64,000 bases of DNA from Argentina anserina (Eukaryota > Streptophyta > Magnoliopsida > Rosales > Rosaceae): NCBI RefSeq assembly GCF_933775445.1, contig NW_026089461.1, positions 1 to 64,000 on the forward strand, given 5' to 3'. Below the pieces are notes generated by a model. It was not told where the DNA came from and searched no databases. It saw nothing but the letters and a program-made list of their open reading frames with translations. Each line of letters starts with the position of its first letter. Position 1 is the stretch's first letter. The position numbers and the translations under genes were made by a program. Of the stretch, positions 1 through 13,343 are shown piece after piece.

Positions 1-76
1 GTAAGGCTTTCTGATGCGAGTTTCTATTGAATTTGAGAGTTTTGCAAGTGTGGGAGTGTGTTTCTTTCAAACTGAG

Positions 77-158
77 TATCTTTACATCGTTTGCGTATCT
101 TTACTATTCCAATTGTGTATCTTTACATCGTTTGCGTATCTTTACTATTCCAATTGTG
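77..158 (+). repeat. Two tandem 41-bp subrepeats inside a 190-bp monomer
   Basis: Two adjacent 41-bp copies (77-117 and 118-158) each start TATCTTTACATCGTTTGCG and end TTCCAATTGTG. Copy number of this module explains the main length classes: one copy gives 149 bp, two 190 bp, three 231 bp (for example the unit with three copies near 3955-4085) and four about 271 bp. The first base of many second copies changes the motif to TATCTTTGCATCG, a frequent variant. Confidence 0.95.
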
Positions 159-190
159 TATCTTTTCATTTCTCGTTTGAGTATCTTTCT

Positions 191-339
191 GTAAGGCTTT
201 ATGATGCGAGTTTCTATTGAATTTGAGAGTTTTGCAAGTGTGGGAGTGTGTTTCTTTCAAACTGAGTATCTTTACATCGTTTGCGTATCTTTACTATTCC
301 AATTGTGTATCTTTTCATTTCCCGTTTGAGTATCTTTCT
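191..339 (+). repeat. Representative 149-bp satellite monomer
   Basis: This is the simplest form of the unit, carrying one copy of the 41-bp subrepeat. Reading from GTAAGGC it has a 72-bp non-repetitive half, then GAGTATCTTTAC, GCGTATCTTTAC, GTGTATCTTTTC and GAGTATCTTTCT boxes about 19 to 23 bp apart. The length is within the range typical of plant satellites that wrap one nucleosome. That is a comparison only and does not show centromere function. Confidence 0.93.
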
Positions 340-3300
340 GTAAGGCTTTCTGATGCGAGTTTCTATTGAATTTGAGAGTTTTGCAAGTGTGGAGAGTGTG
401 TTTCTTTCAAACTGAGTATCTTTACATCGTTTGCGTATCTTTACTATTCCAATTGTGTATCTTTTCATTTCCCGTTTGAGTATCTTTCTGTAAGGCTTTC
501 TGATGCGAGTTTCTATTGAATTTGAGAGTTTTGCAAGTGTGGGAGTGTGTTTCTTTCAAACTGAGTATCTTTACATCGTTTGCGTATCTTTACTATTCCA
601 ATTTTGTATCTTTTCATTTCTCGTTTGAGTATCTTTCTGTAAGGCTTTATGATGCGAGTTTCTATTGAATTTGAGAGTTTTGCAAGTGTGGGAGTGTGTT
701 TCTTTCAAACTGAGTATCTTTACATCGTTTGCGTATCTTTACTATTCCAATTGTGTATCTTTTCATTTCCCGTTTGAGTATCTTTCTGTAAGGCTTTCTG
801 ATGCGAGTTTCTATTGAATTTGAGAGTTTTGCAAGTGTGGGAGTGTGTTTCTTTCAAACTGAGTATCTTTACATCGTTTGCGTATCTTTACTATTCCAAT
901 TGTGTATCTTTTCATTTCCCGTTTGAGTATCTTTCTGTAAGGCTTTCTGATGCGAGTTTCTATTGAATTTGAGAGTTTTGCAAGTGTGGGAGTGTGTTTC
1001 TTTCAAACTGAGTATCTTTACATCGTTTGCGTATCTTTACTATTCCAATTTTGTATCTTTTCATTTCTCGTTTGAGTATCTTTCTGTAAGGCTTTATGAT
1101 GCGAGTTTCTATTGAATTTGAGAGTTTTGCAAGTGTGGGAGTGTGTTTCTTTCAAACTGAGTATCTTTACATCGTTTGCGTATCTTTACTATTCCAATTG
1201 TGTATCTTTACATCGTTTGCGTATCTTTACTATTCCAATTGTGTATCTTTTCATTTCTCGTTTGAGTATCTTTCTGTAAGGCTTTATGATGCGAGTTTCT
1301 ATTGAATTTGAGAGTTTTGCAAGTGTGGGAGTGTGTTTCTTTCAAACTGAGTATCTTTACATCGTTTGCGTATCTTTACTATTCCAATTGTGTATCTTTA
1401 CATCGTTTGCGTATCTTTACTATTCCAATTGTGTATCTTTTCATTTCCCGTTTGAGTATCTTTCTGTAAGGCTTTCTGATGCGAGTTTCTATTGAATTTG
1501 AGAGTTTTGCAAGTGTGGGAGTGTGTTTCTTTCAAACTGAGTATCTTTACATCGTTTGCGTATCTTTACTATTCCAATTGTGTATCTTTTCATTTCTCGT
1601 TTGAGTATCTTTCTGTAAGGCTTTCTGATGCGAGTTTCTATTGAATTTGAGAGTTTTGCAAGTGTGGGAGTGTGTTTCTTTCAAACTGAGTATCTTTACA
1701 TCGTTTGCGTATCTTTACTATTCTAATTGTGTATCTTTACATCGTTTGCGTATCATTACTATTCCAATTGTGTATCTTTTCATTTCTCGTTTGAGTATCT
1801 TTCTGTAAGGCTTTCTGATGCGAGTTTCTATTGAATTTGAGAGTTTTGCAAGTGTGGGAGTGTGTTTCTTTCAAACTGAGTATCTTTACATCGTTTGCAT
1901 ATCTTTACTATTCTAATTGTGTATCTTTACATCGTTTGCGTATCTTTACTATTCCAATTGTGTATCTTTTCATTTCTCGTTTGAGTATCTTTCTGTAAGG
2001 CTTTCTGATGCGAGTTTCTATTGAATTTGAGAGTTTTGCAAGTGTGGGAGTGTGTTTCTTTCAAACTGAGTATCTTTACATCGTTTGCGTATCTTTACTA
2101 TTCCAATTGTGTATCTTTACATCGTTTCCGTATCTTTACTATTCCAATTGTGTATCTTTTTATTTCTCGTTTGAGTATCTTTCTGTAAGGCTTTCTGATG
2201 CGAGTTTCTATTGAATTTGAGAGTTTTGCAAGTGTGGGAGTGTGTTTCTTTCAAACTGAGTATCTTTACATCGTTTGCGTCTCTTTACTATTCCAATTGT
2301 GTATCTTTTCATTTCTCGTTTGAGTATCTTTCTGTAAGGCTTTATGATGCGAGTTTCTATTGAATTTGAGAGTTTTGCAAGTGTGGGAGTGTGTTTCTTT
2401 CAAACTGAGTATCTTTACATCGTTTGCGTATCTTTATTATTCCAATTGTGTATCTTTACATCGTTTGCGTATCTTTACTATTCCAATTGTGTATCTTTTC
2501 ATTTCTCGTTTGAGTATCTTTCTGTAAGGCTTTCTGGTGCGAGTTTCTATTGAATTTGAGAGTTTTGCAAGTGTGGGAGTGTGTTTGTTTCAAACTGAGT
2601 ATCTTTACATCGTTTGCGTATTTTTACTATTCCAATTGTGTATCTTTTCATTTCTCGTTTGAGTATCTTTCAGTAAGGCTTTCTGATGCGAGTTTCTATT
2701 GAATTTGAGAGTTTTGCAAGTGTGGGAGTGTGTTTCTTTCAAACTGAGTATCTTTACATCGTTTGCGTATCTTTACTATTCCAATTGTGTATCTTTTCAT
2801 TTCCCGTTTGAGTATCTTTCTGTAAGGCTTTATGATGCGAGTTTCTATTGAATTTGAGAGTTTTGCAAGTGTGGGAGTGTGTTTCTTTCAAACTGAGTAT
2901 CTTTACATCGTTTGCGTATCTTTACTATTCCAATTGTGTATCTTTTCATTTCTCGTTTGAGTATCTTTCTGTAAGGCTTTATGATGCGAGTTTCTATTGA
3001 ATTTGAGAGTTTTGCAAGTGTGGGAGTGTGTTTCTTTCAAACTGAGTATCTTTACATCGTTTGCGTATCTTTACTATTCCAATTGTGTATCTTTTCATCG
3101 TTTGCGTATCTTTACTATTCCAATTGTGTATCTTTTCATTTCTCGTTTGAGTATCTTTTCTGTAAGGCTTTCTGATGCGAGTTTCTATTGAATTTGAGAG
3201 TTTTGCAAGTGTGGGAGTGTGTCTCTTTCAAACTGAGTATCTTTACATCGTTTGCGTATCTTTACTATTCCAATTGTGTATCTTTACATCGTTTGCGTAT

Positions 3301-4112
3301 CTTTACTATTCCAATTGTGTATCTTTTCATTTCTCATTTGAGTATCTTTCTGTAAGGCTTTATGATGCGAGTTTCTATTGAATTTGAGAGTTTTGCAAGT
3401 GTGGGAGTGTGTTTCTTTCAAACTGAGTATCTTTACATCGTTTGCGTATCTTTACTATTCCAATTGTGTATCTTTTCATTTCTCGTTTGAGTATCTTTCT
3501 GTAAGGCTTTATGATGCGAGTTTCTATTGAATTTGAGAGTTTTGCAAGTGTGGGAGTGTGTTTCTTTCAAACTGAGTATCTTTACATCGTTTGCGTATCT
3601 TTACTATTCCAATTGTGTATCTTTGCATCGTTTGCGTATCTTTACTATTCCAATTGTGTATCTTTTCATTTCTCGTTTGAGTATCTTTCTGTAAGGCTTT
3701 ATGATGCGAGTTTCTATTGAATTTGAGAGTTTTGCAAGTGTGGGAGTGTGTTTCTTTCAAACTGAGTATCTTTACATCGTTTGCGTATCTTTACTATTCC
3801 AATTGTGTATCTTTACATCGTTTGCGTATCTTTACTATTCCAATTGTGTATCTTTTCATTTCTCGTTTGAGTATCTTTTCTGTAAGGCTTTCTGATGCGA
3901 GTTTCTATTGAATTTGAGAGTTTTGCAAGTGTGGGAGTGTGTCTCTTTCAAACTGAGTATCTTTACATCGTTTGCGTATCTTTACTATTCCAATTGTGTA
4001 TCTTTACATCGTTTGCGTATCTTTACTATTCCAATTGTGTATCTTTACATCGTTTGCGTATCTTTACTATTCCAATTGTGTATCTTTTCATTTCTCGTTT
4101 GAGTATCTTTCT

Positions 4113-4301
4113 GTAAGGCTTCTGATGCGAGTTTCTATTGTATTTGAGAGTTTTGCAAGTGTGGGAGTGTGTTTCTTTCAAACTGAGTATCTTTACATCG
4201 TTTGCGTATCTTTACTATTTCAATTGTGTATCTTTGCATCGTTTGCGTATCTTTACTATTCCAATTGTGTGTCTTTTCATTTCTCGTTTGAGTATCTTTC
4301 T
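4113..4301 (+). repeat. First 189-bp 'type II' monomer (one T missing, linked T variant)
   Basis: This unit reads GGCTTCTGATG instead of GGCTTTCTGATG, and TTGTATTTGAG instead of TTGAATTTGAG. The two changes are about 20 bp apart and travel together in nearly every type II unit of the left and middle arrays. With two subrepeats the unit is 189 bp, a multiple of three. Chains of such units therefore stay open in one frame. Confidence 0.9.
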
Positions 4302-5729
4302 GTAAGGCTTTCTGATGCGAGTTTCTATTGAATTTGAGAGTTTTGCAAGTGTGGGAGTGTGTTTCTTTCAAACTGAGTATCTTTACATCGTTTGCGTATC
4401 TTTACTATTCCAATTGTGTATCTTTACATCGTTTGCGTATCTTTACTATTCCAATTGTGTATCTTTTCATTTCTCGTTTGAGTATCTTTCTGTAAGGCTT
4501 TCTGATGCGAGTTTCTATTGAATTTGAGAGTTTTGCAAGTGTGGGAGTGTGTTTCTTTCAAACTGAGTATCTTTACATCGTTTGCGTATCTTTACTATTC
4601 CAATTGTCTATCTTTTCATTTCTCGTTTGAGTATCTTTCTGTAAGGCTTCTGATGCGAGTTTCTATTGTATTTGAGAGTTTTGCAAGTGTGGGAGTGTGT
4701 TTCTTTCAAACTGAGTATCTTTACATCGTTTGCGTATCTTTACTATTCCAATTGTCTATCTTTTCATTTCTCGTTTGAGTATCTTTCTGTAAGGCTTCTG
4801 ATGCGAGTTTCTATTGTATTTGAGAGTTTTGCAAGTGTGGGAGTGTGTTTCTTTCAAACTGAGTATCTTTTGCATCGTTTGCGTATCTTTACTATTCCAA
4901 TTGTGTATCTTTGCATCGTTTGCGTATCTTTACTATTCCAATTGTGTATCTTTTCATTTCTCGTTTGAGTATCTTTCTGTAAGGCTTTCTGATGCGAGTT
5001 TCTATTGAATTTGAGAGTTTTGCAAGTGTGGGAGTGTGTTTCTTTCAAACTGAGTATCTTTACATCGTTTGCGTATCTTTACTATTCTAATTGTGTATCT
5101 TTACATCGTTTGCGTATCATTACTATTCCAATTGTGTATCTTTTCATTTCTCGTTTGAGTATCTTTCTGTAAGGCTTTCTGATGCGAGTTTCTATTGAAT
5201 TTGAGAGTTTTGCAAGTGTGGGAGTGTGTTTCTTTCAAATTGAGTATCTTTACATCGTTTGCGTATCTTTACTATTCCAATTGTCTATCTTTTCATTTAT
5301 CGTTTGAGTATCTTTCTGTAAGGCTTTCTGATGCGAGTTTCTATTGAATTTGAGAGTTTTGCAAGTGTAGGAGTGTGTTTCTTTCAAACTGAGTATCTTT
5401 ACATCGTTTGCGTATCTTTACTATTCCAATTGTGTATCTTTACATCGTTTGCGTATCTTTACTATTCCAATTGTGTATCTTTTCATTTCTCGTTTGAGTA
5501 TCTTTCTGTAAGGCTTTATGATGCGAGTTTCTATTGAATTTGAGAGTTTTGCAAGTGTGGGAGTGTGTTTCCTTCAAACTGAGTATCTTTACATCGTTTG
5601 CGTATCTTTACTATTCCAATTGTGTATCTTTACATCGTTTGCGTATCTTTACTATTCCAATTGTGTATCTTTTCATTTCTCGTTTGAGTATCTTTCTGTA
5701 AGGCTTCTGATGCGAGTTTCTATTGTATT

Positions 5730-8700
5730 TGAGAGTTTTGCAAGTGTGGGAGTGTGTTTCTTTCAAACTGAGTATCTTTACATCGTTTGCGTATCTTTAC
5801 TATTTCAATTGTGTATCTTTGCATCGTTTGCGTATCTTTACTATTCCAATTGTGTGTCTTTTCATTTCTCGTTTGAGTATCTTTCTGTAAGGCTTTCTGA
5901 TGCGAGTTTCTATTGAATTTGAGAGTTTTGCAAGTGTGGGAGTGTGTTTCTTTCAAACTGAGTATCTTTACATCGTTTGCGTATCTTTACTATTCCAATT
6001 GTGTATCTTTTCATTTCTCGTTTGAGTATCTTTCTGTAAGGCTTTCTGATGCGAGTTTATATTGAATTTGAGAGTTTTGCAAGTGTGGGAGTGTGTTTCT
6101 TTCAAACTGAGTATCTTTACATCGTTTGCGTATCTTTACTATTCCAATTGTCTATCTTTTCATTTCTCGTTTGAGTATCTTTCTGTAAGGCTTCTGATGC
6201 GAGTTTCTATTGTATTTGAGAGTTTTGCAAGTGTGGGAGTGTGTTTCTTTCAAACTGAGTATCTTTACATCGTTTGCGTATCTTTACTATTCCAATTGTC
6301 TATCTTTTCATTTCTCGTTTGAGTATCTTTCTGTAAGGCTTCTGATGCGAGTTTCTATTGTATTTGAGAGTTTTGCAAGTGTGGGAGTGTGTTTCTTTCA
6401 AACTGAGTATCTTTTGCATCGTTTGCGTATCTTTACTATTCCAATTGTGTATCTTTGCATCGTTTGCGTATCTTTACTATTCCAATTGTGTATCTTTTCA
6501 TTTCTCGTTTGAGTATCTTTCTGTAAGGCTTTCTGATGCGAGTTTCTATTGAATTTGAGAGTTTTGCAAGTGTGGGAGTGTGTTTCTTTCAAACTGAGTA
6601 TCTTTATATCGTTTGCGTATCTTTACTATTCTAATTGTGTATCTTTACATCGTTTGCGTATCATTACTATTCCAATTGTGTATCTTTTCATTTCTCGTTT
6701 GAGTATCTTTCTGTAAGGCTTTCTGATGCGAGTTTCTATTGAATTTGAGAGTTTTGCAAGTGTGGGAGTGTGTTTCTTTCAAACTGAGTATCTTTACATC
6801 GTTTGCGTATCTTTACTATTCCAATTGTGTATCTTTACATCGTTTGCGTATCTTTACTATTCCAATTGTGTATCTTTTCATTTCTCGTTTGAGTATCTTT
6901 CTGTAAGGCTTTCTGATGCGAGTTTCTATTGAATTTGAGAGTTTTGCAAGTGTGGGAGTGTGTTTCTTTCAAACTGAGTATCTTTACATCGTTTGCGTAT
7001 CTTTACTATTCCAATTGTCTATCTTTTCATTTATCGTTTCAGTATCTTTCTGTAAGGCTTTCTGATGCGAGTTTCTATTGAATTTGAGAGTTTTGCAAGT
7101 GTGGGAGTGTGTTTCTTTCAAACTGAGTATCTTTACATCGTTTGCGTATCTTTACTATTCCAATTGTGTATCTTTACATCGTTTGCGTATCTTTACTATT
7201 CCAATTGTGTATCTTTTCATTTCTCGTTTGAGTATCTTTCTGTAAGGCTTTATGATGCGAGTTTCTATTGAATTTGAGAGTTTTGCAAGTGTGGGAGTGT
7301 GTTTCTTTCAAACTGAGTATCTTTACATCGTTTGCGTATCTTTACTATTCCAATTGTGTATCTTTGCATCATTTGCGTATCTTTACTATTCCAATTGTGT
7401 ATCTTTTCATTTCTCGTTTGAGTATCTTTCTGTAAGGCTTTCTGATGCGAGTTTCTATTGAATTTGAGAGTTTTGCAAGTGTGGGAGTGTGTTTCCTTCA
7501 AACTGAGTATCTTTACATCGTTTGCGTATCTTTACTATTCCAATTGTGTATCTTTACATCGTTTGCGTATCTTTACTATTCCAATTGTGTATCTTTTCAT
7601 TTCTCGTTTGAGTATCTTTCTGTAAGGCTTCTGATGCGAGTTTCTATTGTATTTGAGAGTTTTGCAAGTGTGGGAGTGTGTTTCTTTCAAACTGAGTATC
7701 TTTACATCGTTTGCGTATCTTTACTATTTCAATTGTGTATCTTTGCATCGTTTGCGTATCTTTACTATTCAAATTGTGTGTCTTTTCATTTCTCGTTTGA
7801 GTATCTTTCTGTAAGGCTTTCTGATGCGAGTTTCTATTGAATTTGAGAGTTTTGCAAGTGTGGGAGTGTGTTTCTTTCAAACTGAGTATCTTTACATCGT
7901 TTGCGTATCTTTACTATTCCAATTGTGTATCTTTACATCGTTTGCGTATCTTTACTATTCCAATTGTGTATCTTTTCATTTCTCGTTTGAGTATCTTTCT
8001 GTAAGGCTTTCTGATGCGAGTTTCTATTGAATTTGAGAGTTTTGCAAGTGTGGGAGTGTGTTTCTTTCAAACTGAGTATCTTTACATCGTTTGCGTATCT
8101 TTACTATTCCAATTGTCTATCTTTTCATTTCTCGTTTGAGTATCTTTCTGTAAGGCTTCTGATGCGAGTTTCTATTGTATTTGAGAGTTTTGCAAGTGTG
8201 GGAGTGTGTTTCTTTCAAACTGAGTATCTTTACATCGTTTGCGTATCTTTACTATTCCAATTGTCTATCTTTTCATTTCTCGTTTGAGTATCTTTCTGTA
8301 AGGCTTCTGATGCGAGTTTCTATTGTATTTGAGAGTTTTGCAAGTGTGGGAGTGTGTTTCTTTCAAACTGAGTATCTTTTGCATCGTTTGCGTATCTTTA
8401 CTATTCCAATTGTGTATCTTTGCATCGTTTGCGTATCTTTACTATTCCAATTGTGTATCTTTTCATTTCTCGTTTGAGTATCTTTCTGTAAGGCTTTCTG
8501 ATGCGAGTTTCTATTGAATTTGAGAGTTTTGCAAGTGTGGGAGTGTGTTTCTTTCAAACTGAGTATCTTTACATCGTTTGCGTATCTTTACTATTCCAAT
8601 TGTGTATCTTTTCATTTCTCGTTTGAGTATCTTTCTGTAAGGCTTTATGATGCGAGTTTCTATTGAATTTGAGAGTTTTGCAAGTGTGGGAGTGTGTTTC

Positions 8701-9536
8701 TTTCAAACTGAGTATCTTTACATCGTTTGCGTATCTTTACTATTCCAATTGTGTATCTTTGCATCGTTTGCGTATCTTTACTATTCCAATTGTGTATCTT
8801 TTCATTTCTCGTTTGAGTATATTTCTGTAAGGCTTTCTGATGCGAGTTTCTATTGAATTTGAGAGTTTTGCAAGTGTGGGAGTGTGTTTGTTTCAAACTG
8901 AGTATCTTTACATCGTTTGCGTATCTTTACTTTCCAATTGTGTATCTTTTCATTTCTCATTTGAGTATCTTTCTGTAAGGCTTTCTGATGCGAGTTTCTA
9001 TTGAATTTGAGAGTTTTGCAAGTGTGGGAGTGTGTATCTTTCAAACTGAGTATCTTTACATCGTTTGCGTATCTTTACTATTCCAATTGTGCATCTTTTC
9101 ATTTCCCGTTTGAGTATCTTTCTGTAAGGCTTTCTGATGCGAGTTTCTATTGAATTTGAGAGTTTTGCAAGTGTGGGAGTGTGTTTCCTTCATACTGAGT
9201 ATCTTTACATCGTTTGCGTATCTTTACTATTCCAATTGTGTATCTTTACATCGTTTGCGTATCTTTACTCTTCCAATTGTGTATCTTTTCATTTCTCGTT
9301 TGAGTATCTTTCTGTAAGGCTTTCTGATGCGAGTTTCTATTGAAATTGAGAGTTTTGCAAGTGTGGGAGTGTGTTTCCTTCAAACTGAGTATCTTTACAT
9401 CGTTTGCGTATCTTTACTATTCCAATTGTGTATCTTTACATCGTTTGCGTATCTTTACTATTCCAATTGTGTATCTTTTTATTTCTCGTTTGAGTATCTT
9501 TCTGTAAGGCTTTCTGATGCGAGTTTCTATTGAATT
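5730..9536 (+). repeat. Higher-order block of 3,807 bp, copy 1
   Basis: Every distinctive unit in this interval recurs exactly 3,807 bp downstream. Examples are the unit with TTTACTTTCCAATT near 8930, the one with TTTATCGTTTCAGT near 7030, the GAAATTGAG unit at 9327 and the GTTTATATTG unit near 6055. The only mismatch I noticed is A at 7371 against G at 11178. The left limit is about 5727, because the preceding unit here is type II while its counterpart is type I. Ends are approximate. Confidence 0.88.
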
Positions 9537-12500
9537 TGAGAGTTTTGCAAGTGTGGGAGTGTGTTTCTTTCAAACTGAGTATCTTTACATCGTTTGCGTA
9601 TCTTTACTATTTCAATTGTGTATCTTTGCATCGTTTGCGTATCTTTACTATTCCAATTGTGTGTCTTTTCATTTCTCGTTTGAGTATCTTTCTGTAAGGC
9701 TTTCTGATGCGAGTTTCTATTGAATTTGAGAGTTTTGCAAGTGTGGGAGTGTGTTTCTTTCAAACTGAGTATCTTTACATCGTTTGCGTATCTTTACTAT
9801 TCCAATTGTGTATCTTTTCATTTCTCGTTTGAGTATCTTTCTGTAAGGCTTTCTGATGCGAGTTTATATTGAATTTGAGAGTTTTGCAAGTGTGGGAGTG
9901 TGTTTCTTTCAAACTGAGTATCTTTACATCGTTTGCGTATCTTTACTATTCCAATTGTCTATCTTTTCATTTCTCGTTTGAGTATCTTTCTGTAAGGCTT
10001 CTGATGCGAGTTTCTATTGTATTTGAGAGTTTTGCAAGTGTGGGAGTGTGTTTCTTTCAAACTGAGTATCTTTACATCGTTTGCGTATCTTTACTATTCC
10101 AATTGTCTATCTTTTCATTTCTCGTTTGAGTATCTTTCTGTAAGGCTTCTGATGCGAGTTTCTATTGTATTTGAGAGTTTTGCAAGTGTGGGAGTGTGTT
10201 TCTTTCAAACTGAGTATCTTTTGCATCGTTTGCGTATCTTTACTATTCCAATTGTGTATCTTTGCATCGTTTGCGTATCTTTACTATTCCAATTGTGTAT
10301 CTTTTCATTTCTCGTTTGAGTATCTTTCTGTAAGGCTTTCTGATGCGAGTTTCTATTGAATTTGAGAGTTTTGCAAGTGTGGGAGTGTGTTTCTTTCAAA
10401 CTGAGTATCTTTATATCGTTTGCGTATCTTTACTATTCTAATTGTGTATCTTTACATCGTTTGCGTATCATTACTATTCCAATTGTGTATCTTTTCATTT
10501 CTCGTTTGAGTATCTTTCTGTAAGGCTTTCTGATGCGAGTTTCTATTGAATTTGAGAGTTTTGCAAGTGTGGGAGTGTGTTTCTTTCAAACTGAGTATCT
10601 TTACATCGTTTGCGTATCTTTACTATTCCAATTGTGTATCTTTACATCGTTTGCGTATCTTTACTATTCCAATTGTGTATCTTTTCATTTCTCGTTTGAG
10701 TATCTTTCTGTAAGGCTTTCTGATGCGAGTTTCTATTGAATTTGAGAGTTTTGCAAGTGTGGGAGTGTGTTTCTTTCAAACTGAGTATCTTTACATCGTT
10801 TGCGTATCTTTACTATTCCAATTGTCTATCTTTTCATTTATCGTTTCAGTATCTTTCTGTAAGGCTTTCTGATGCGAGTTTCTATTGAATTTGAGAGTTT
10901 TGCAAGTGTGGGAGTGTGTTTCTTTCAAACTGAGTATCTTTACATCGTTTGCGTATCTTTACTATTCCAATTGTGTATCTTTACATCGTTTGCGTATCTT
11001 TACTATTCCAATTGTGTATCTTTTCATTTCTCGTTTGAGTATCTTTCTGTAAGGCTTTATGATGCGAGTTTCTATTGAATTTGAGAGTTTTGCAAGTGTG
11101 GGAGTGTGTTTCTTTCAAACTGAGTATCTTTACATCGTTTGCGTATCTTTACTATTCCAATTGTGTATCTTTGCATCGTTTGCGTATCTTTACTATTCCA
11201 ATTGTGTATCTTTTCATTTCTCGTTTGAGTATCTTTCTGTAAGGCTTTCTGATGCGAGTTTCTATTGAATTTGAGAGTTTTGCAAGTGTGGGAGTGTGTT
11301 TCCTTCAAACTGAGTATCTTTACATCGTTTGCGTATCTTTACTATTCCAATTGTGTATCTTTACATCGTTTGCGTATCTTTACTATTCCAATTGTGTATC
11401 TTTTCATTTCTCGTTTGAGTATCTTTCTGTAAGGCTTCTGATGCGAGTTTCTATTGTATTTGAGAGTTTTGCAAGTGTGGGAGTGTGTTTCTTTCAAACT
11501 GAGTATCTTTACATCGTTTGCGTATCTTTACTATTTCAATTGTGTATCTTTGCATCGTTTGCGTATCTTTACTATTCAAATTGTGTGTCTTTTCATTTCT
11601 CGTTTGAGTATCTTTCTGTAAGGCTTTCTGATGCGAGTTTCTATTGAATTTGAGAGTTTTGCAAGTGTGGGAGTGTGTTTCTTTCAAACTGAGTATCTTT
11701 ACATCGTTTGCGTATCTTTACTATTCCAATTGTGTATCTTTACATCGTTTGCGTATCTTTACTATTCCAATTGTGTATCTTTTCATTTCTCGTTTGAGTA
11801 TCTTTCTGTAAGGCTTTCTGATGCGAGTTTCTATTGAATTTGAGAGTTTTGCAAGTGTGGGAGTGTGTTTCTTTCAAACTGAGTATCTTTACATCGTTTG
11901 CGTATCTTTACTATTCCAATTGTCTATCTTTTCATTTCTCGTTTGAGTATCTTTCTGTAAGGCTTCTGATGCGAGTTTCTATTGTATTTGAGAGTTTTGC
12001 AAGTGTGGGAGTGTGTTTCTTTCAAACTGAGTATCTTTACATCGTTTGCGTATCTTTACTATTCCAATTGTCTATCTTTTCATTTCTCGTTTGAGTATCT
12101 TTCTGTAAGGCTTCTGATGCGAGTTTCTATTGTATTTGAGAGTTTTGCAAGTGTGGGAGTGTGTTTCTTTCAAACTGAGTATCTTTTGCATCGTTTGCGT
12201 ATCTTTACTATTCCAATTGTGTATCTTTGCATCGTTTGCGTATCTTTACTATTCCAATTGTGTATCTTTTCATTTCTCGTTTGAGTATCTTTCTGTAAGG
12301 CTTTCTGATGCGAGTTTCTATTGAATTTGAGAGTTTTGCAAGTGTGGGAGTGTGTTTCTTTCAAACTGAGTATCTTTACATCGTTTGCGTATCTTTACTA
12401 TTCCAATTGTGTATCTTTTCATTTCTCGTTTGAGTATCTTTCTGTAAGGCTTTATGATGCGAGTTTCTATTGAATTTGAGAGTTTTGCAAGTGTGGGAGT

Positions 12501-13343
12501 GTGTTTCTTTCAAACTGAGTATCTTTACATCGTTTGCGTATCTTTACTATTCCAATTGTGTATCTTTGCATCGTTTGCGTATCTTTACTATTCCAATTGT
12601 GTATCTTTTCATTTCTCGTTTGAGTATATTTCTGTAAGGCTTTCTGATGCGAGTTTCTATTGAATTTGAGAGTTTTGCAAGTGTGGGAGTGTGTTTGTTT
12701 CAAACTGAGTATCTTTACATCGTTTGCGTATCTTTACTTTCCAATTGTGTATCTTTTCATTTCTCATTTGAGTATCTTTCTGTAAGGCTTTCTGATGCGA
12801 GTTTCTATTGAATTTGAGAGTTTTGCAAGTGTGGGAGTGTGTATCTTTCAAACTGAGTATCTTTACATCGTTTGCGTATCTTTACTATTCCAATTGTGCA
12901 TCTTTTCATTTCCCGTTTGAGTATCTTTCTGTAAGGCTTTCTGATGCGAGTTTCTATTGAATTTGAGAGTTTTGCAAGTGTGGGAGTGTGTTTCCTTCAT
13001 ACTGAGTATCTTTACATCGTTTGCGTATCTTTACTATTCCAATTGTGTATCTTTACATCGTTTGCGTATCTTTACTCTTCCAATTGTGTATCTTTTCATT
13101 TCTCGTTTGAGTATCTTTCTGTAAGGCTTTCTGATGCGAGTTTCTATTGAAATTGAGAGTTTTGCAAGTGTGGGAGTGTGTTTCCTTCAAACTGAGTATC
13201 TTTACATCGTTTGCGTATCTTTACTATTCCAATTGTGTATCTTTACATCGTTTGCGTATCTTTACTATTCCAATTGTGTATCTTTTTATTTCTCGTTTGA
13301 GTATCTTTCTGTAAGGCTTTCTGATGCGAGTTTCTATTGAATT
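9537..13343 (+). repeat. Higher-order block of 3,807 bp, copy 2
   Basis: This is a direct tandem copy of the preceding 3.8 kb. Similarity ends between about 13343 and 13410, where TTCGAATTG replaces TTTCAATTG and the GTGTC variant is lost. The near-perfect identity means a very recent duplication or a duplicated assembly segment. The one base difference argues mildly against exact assembly duplication. Confidence 0.87.

Noticed and set aside
191..339. TCTGTAAGG in each monomer as a 5' splice site
   Set aside because: It fits a donor consensus by chance. There is no evidence of transcription or of a matching gene structure.
5730..13343. Assembly duplication as the full explanation for the 3.8-kb repeat
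   Set aside because: Not excluded, but there is one base difference, and smaller and larger block repeats with their own indels occur elsewhere in the same array, so real duplication is the simpler reading.
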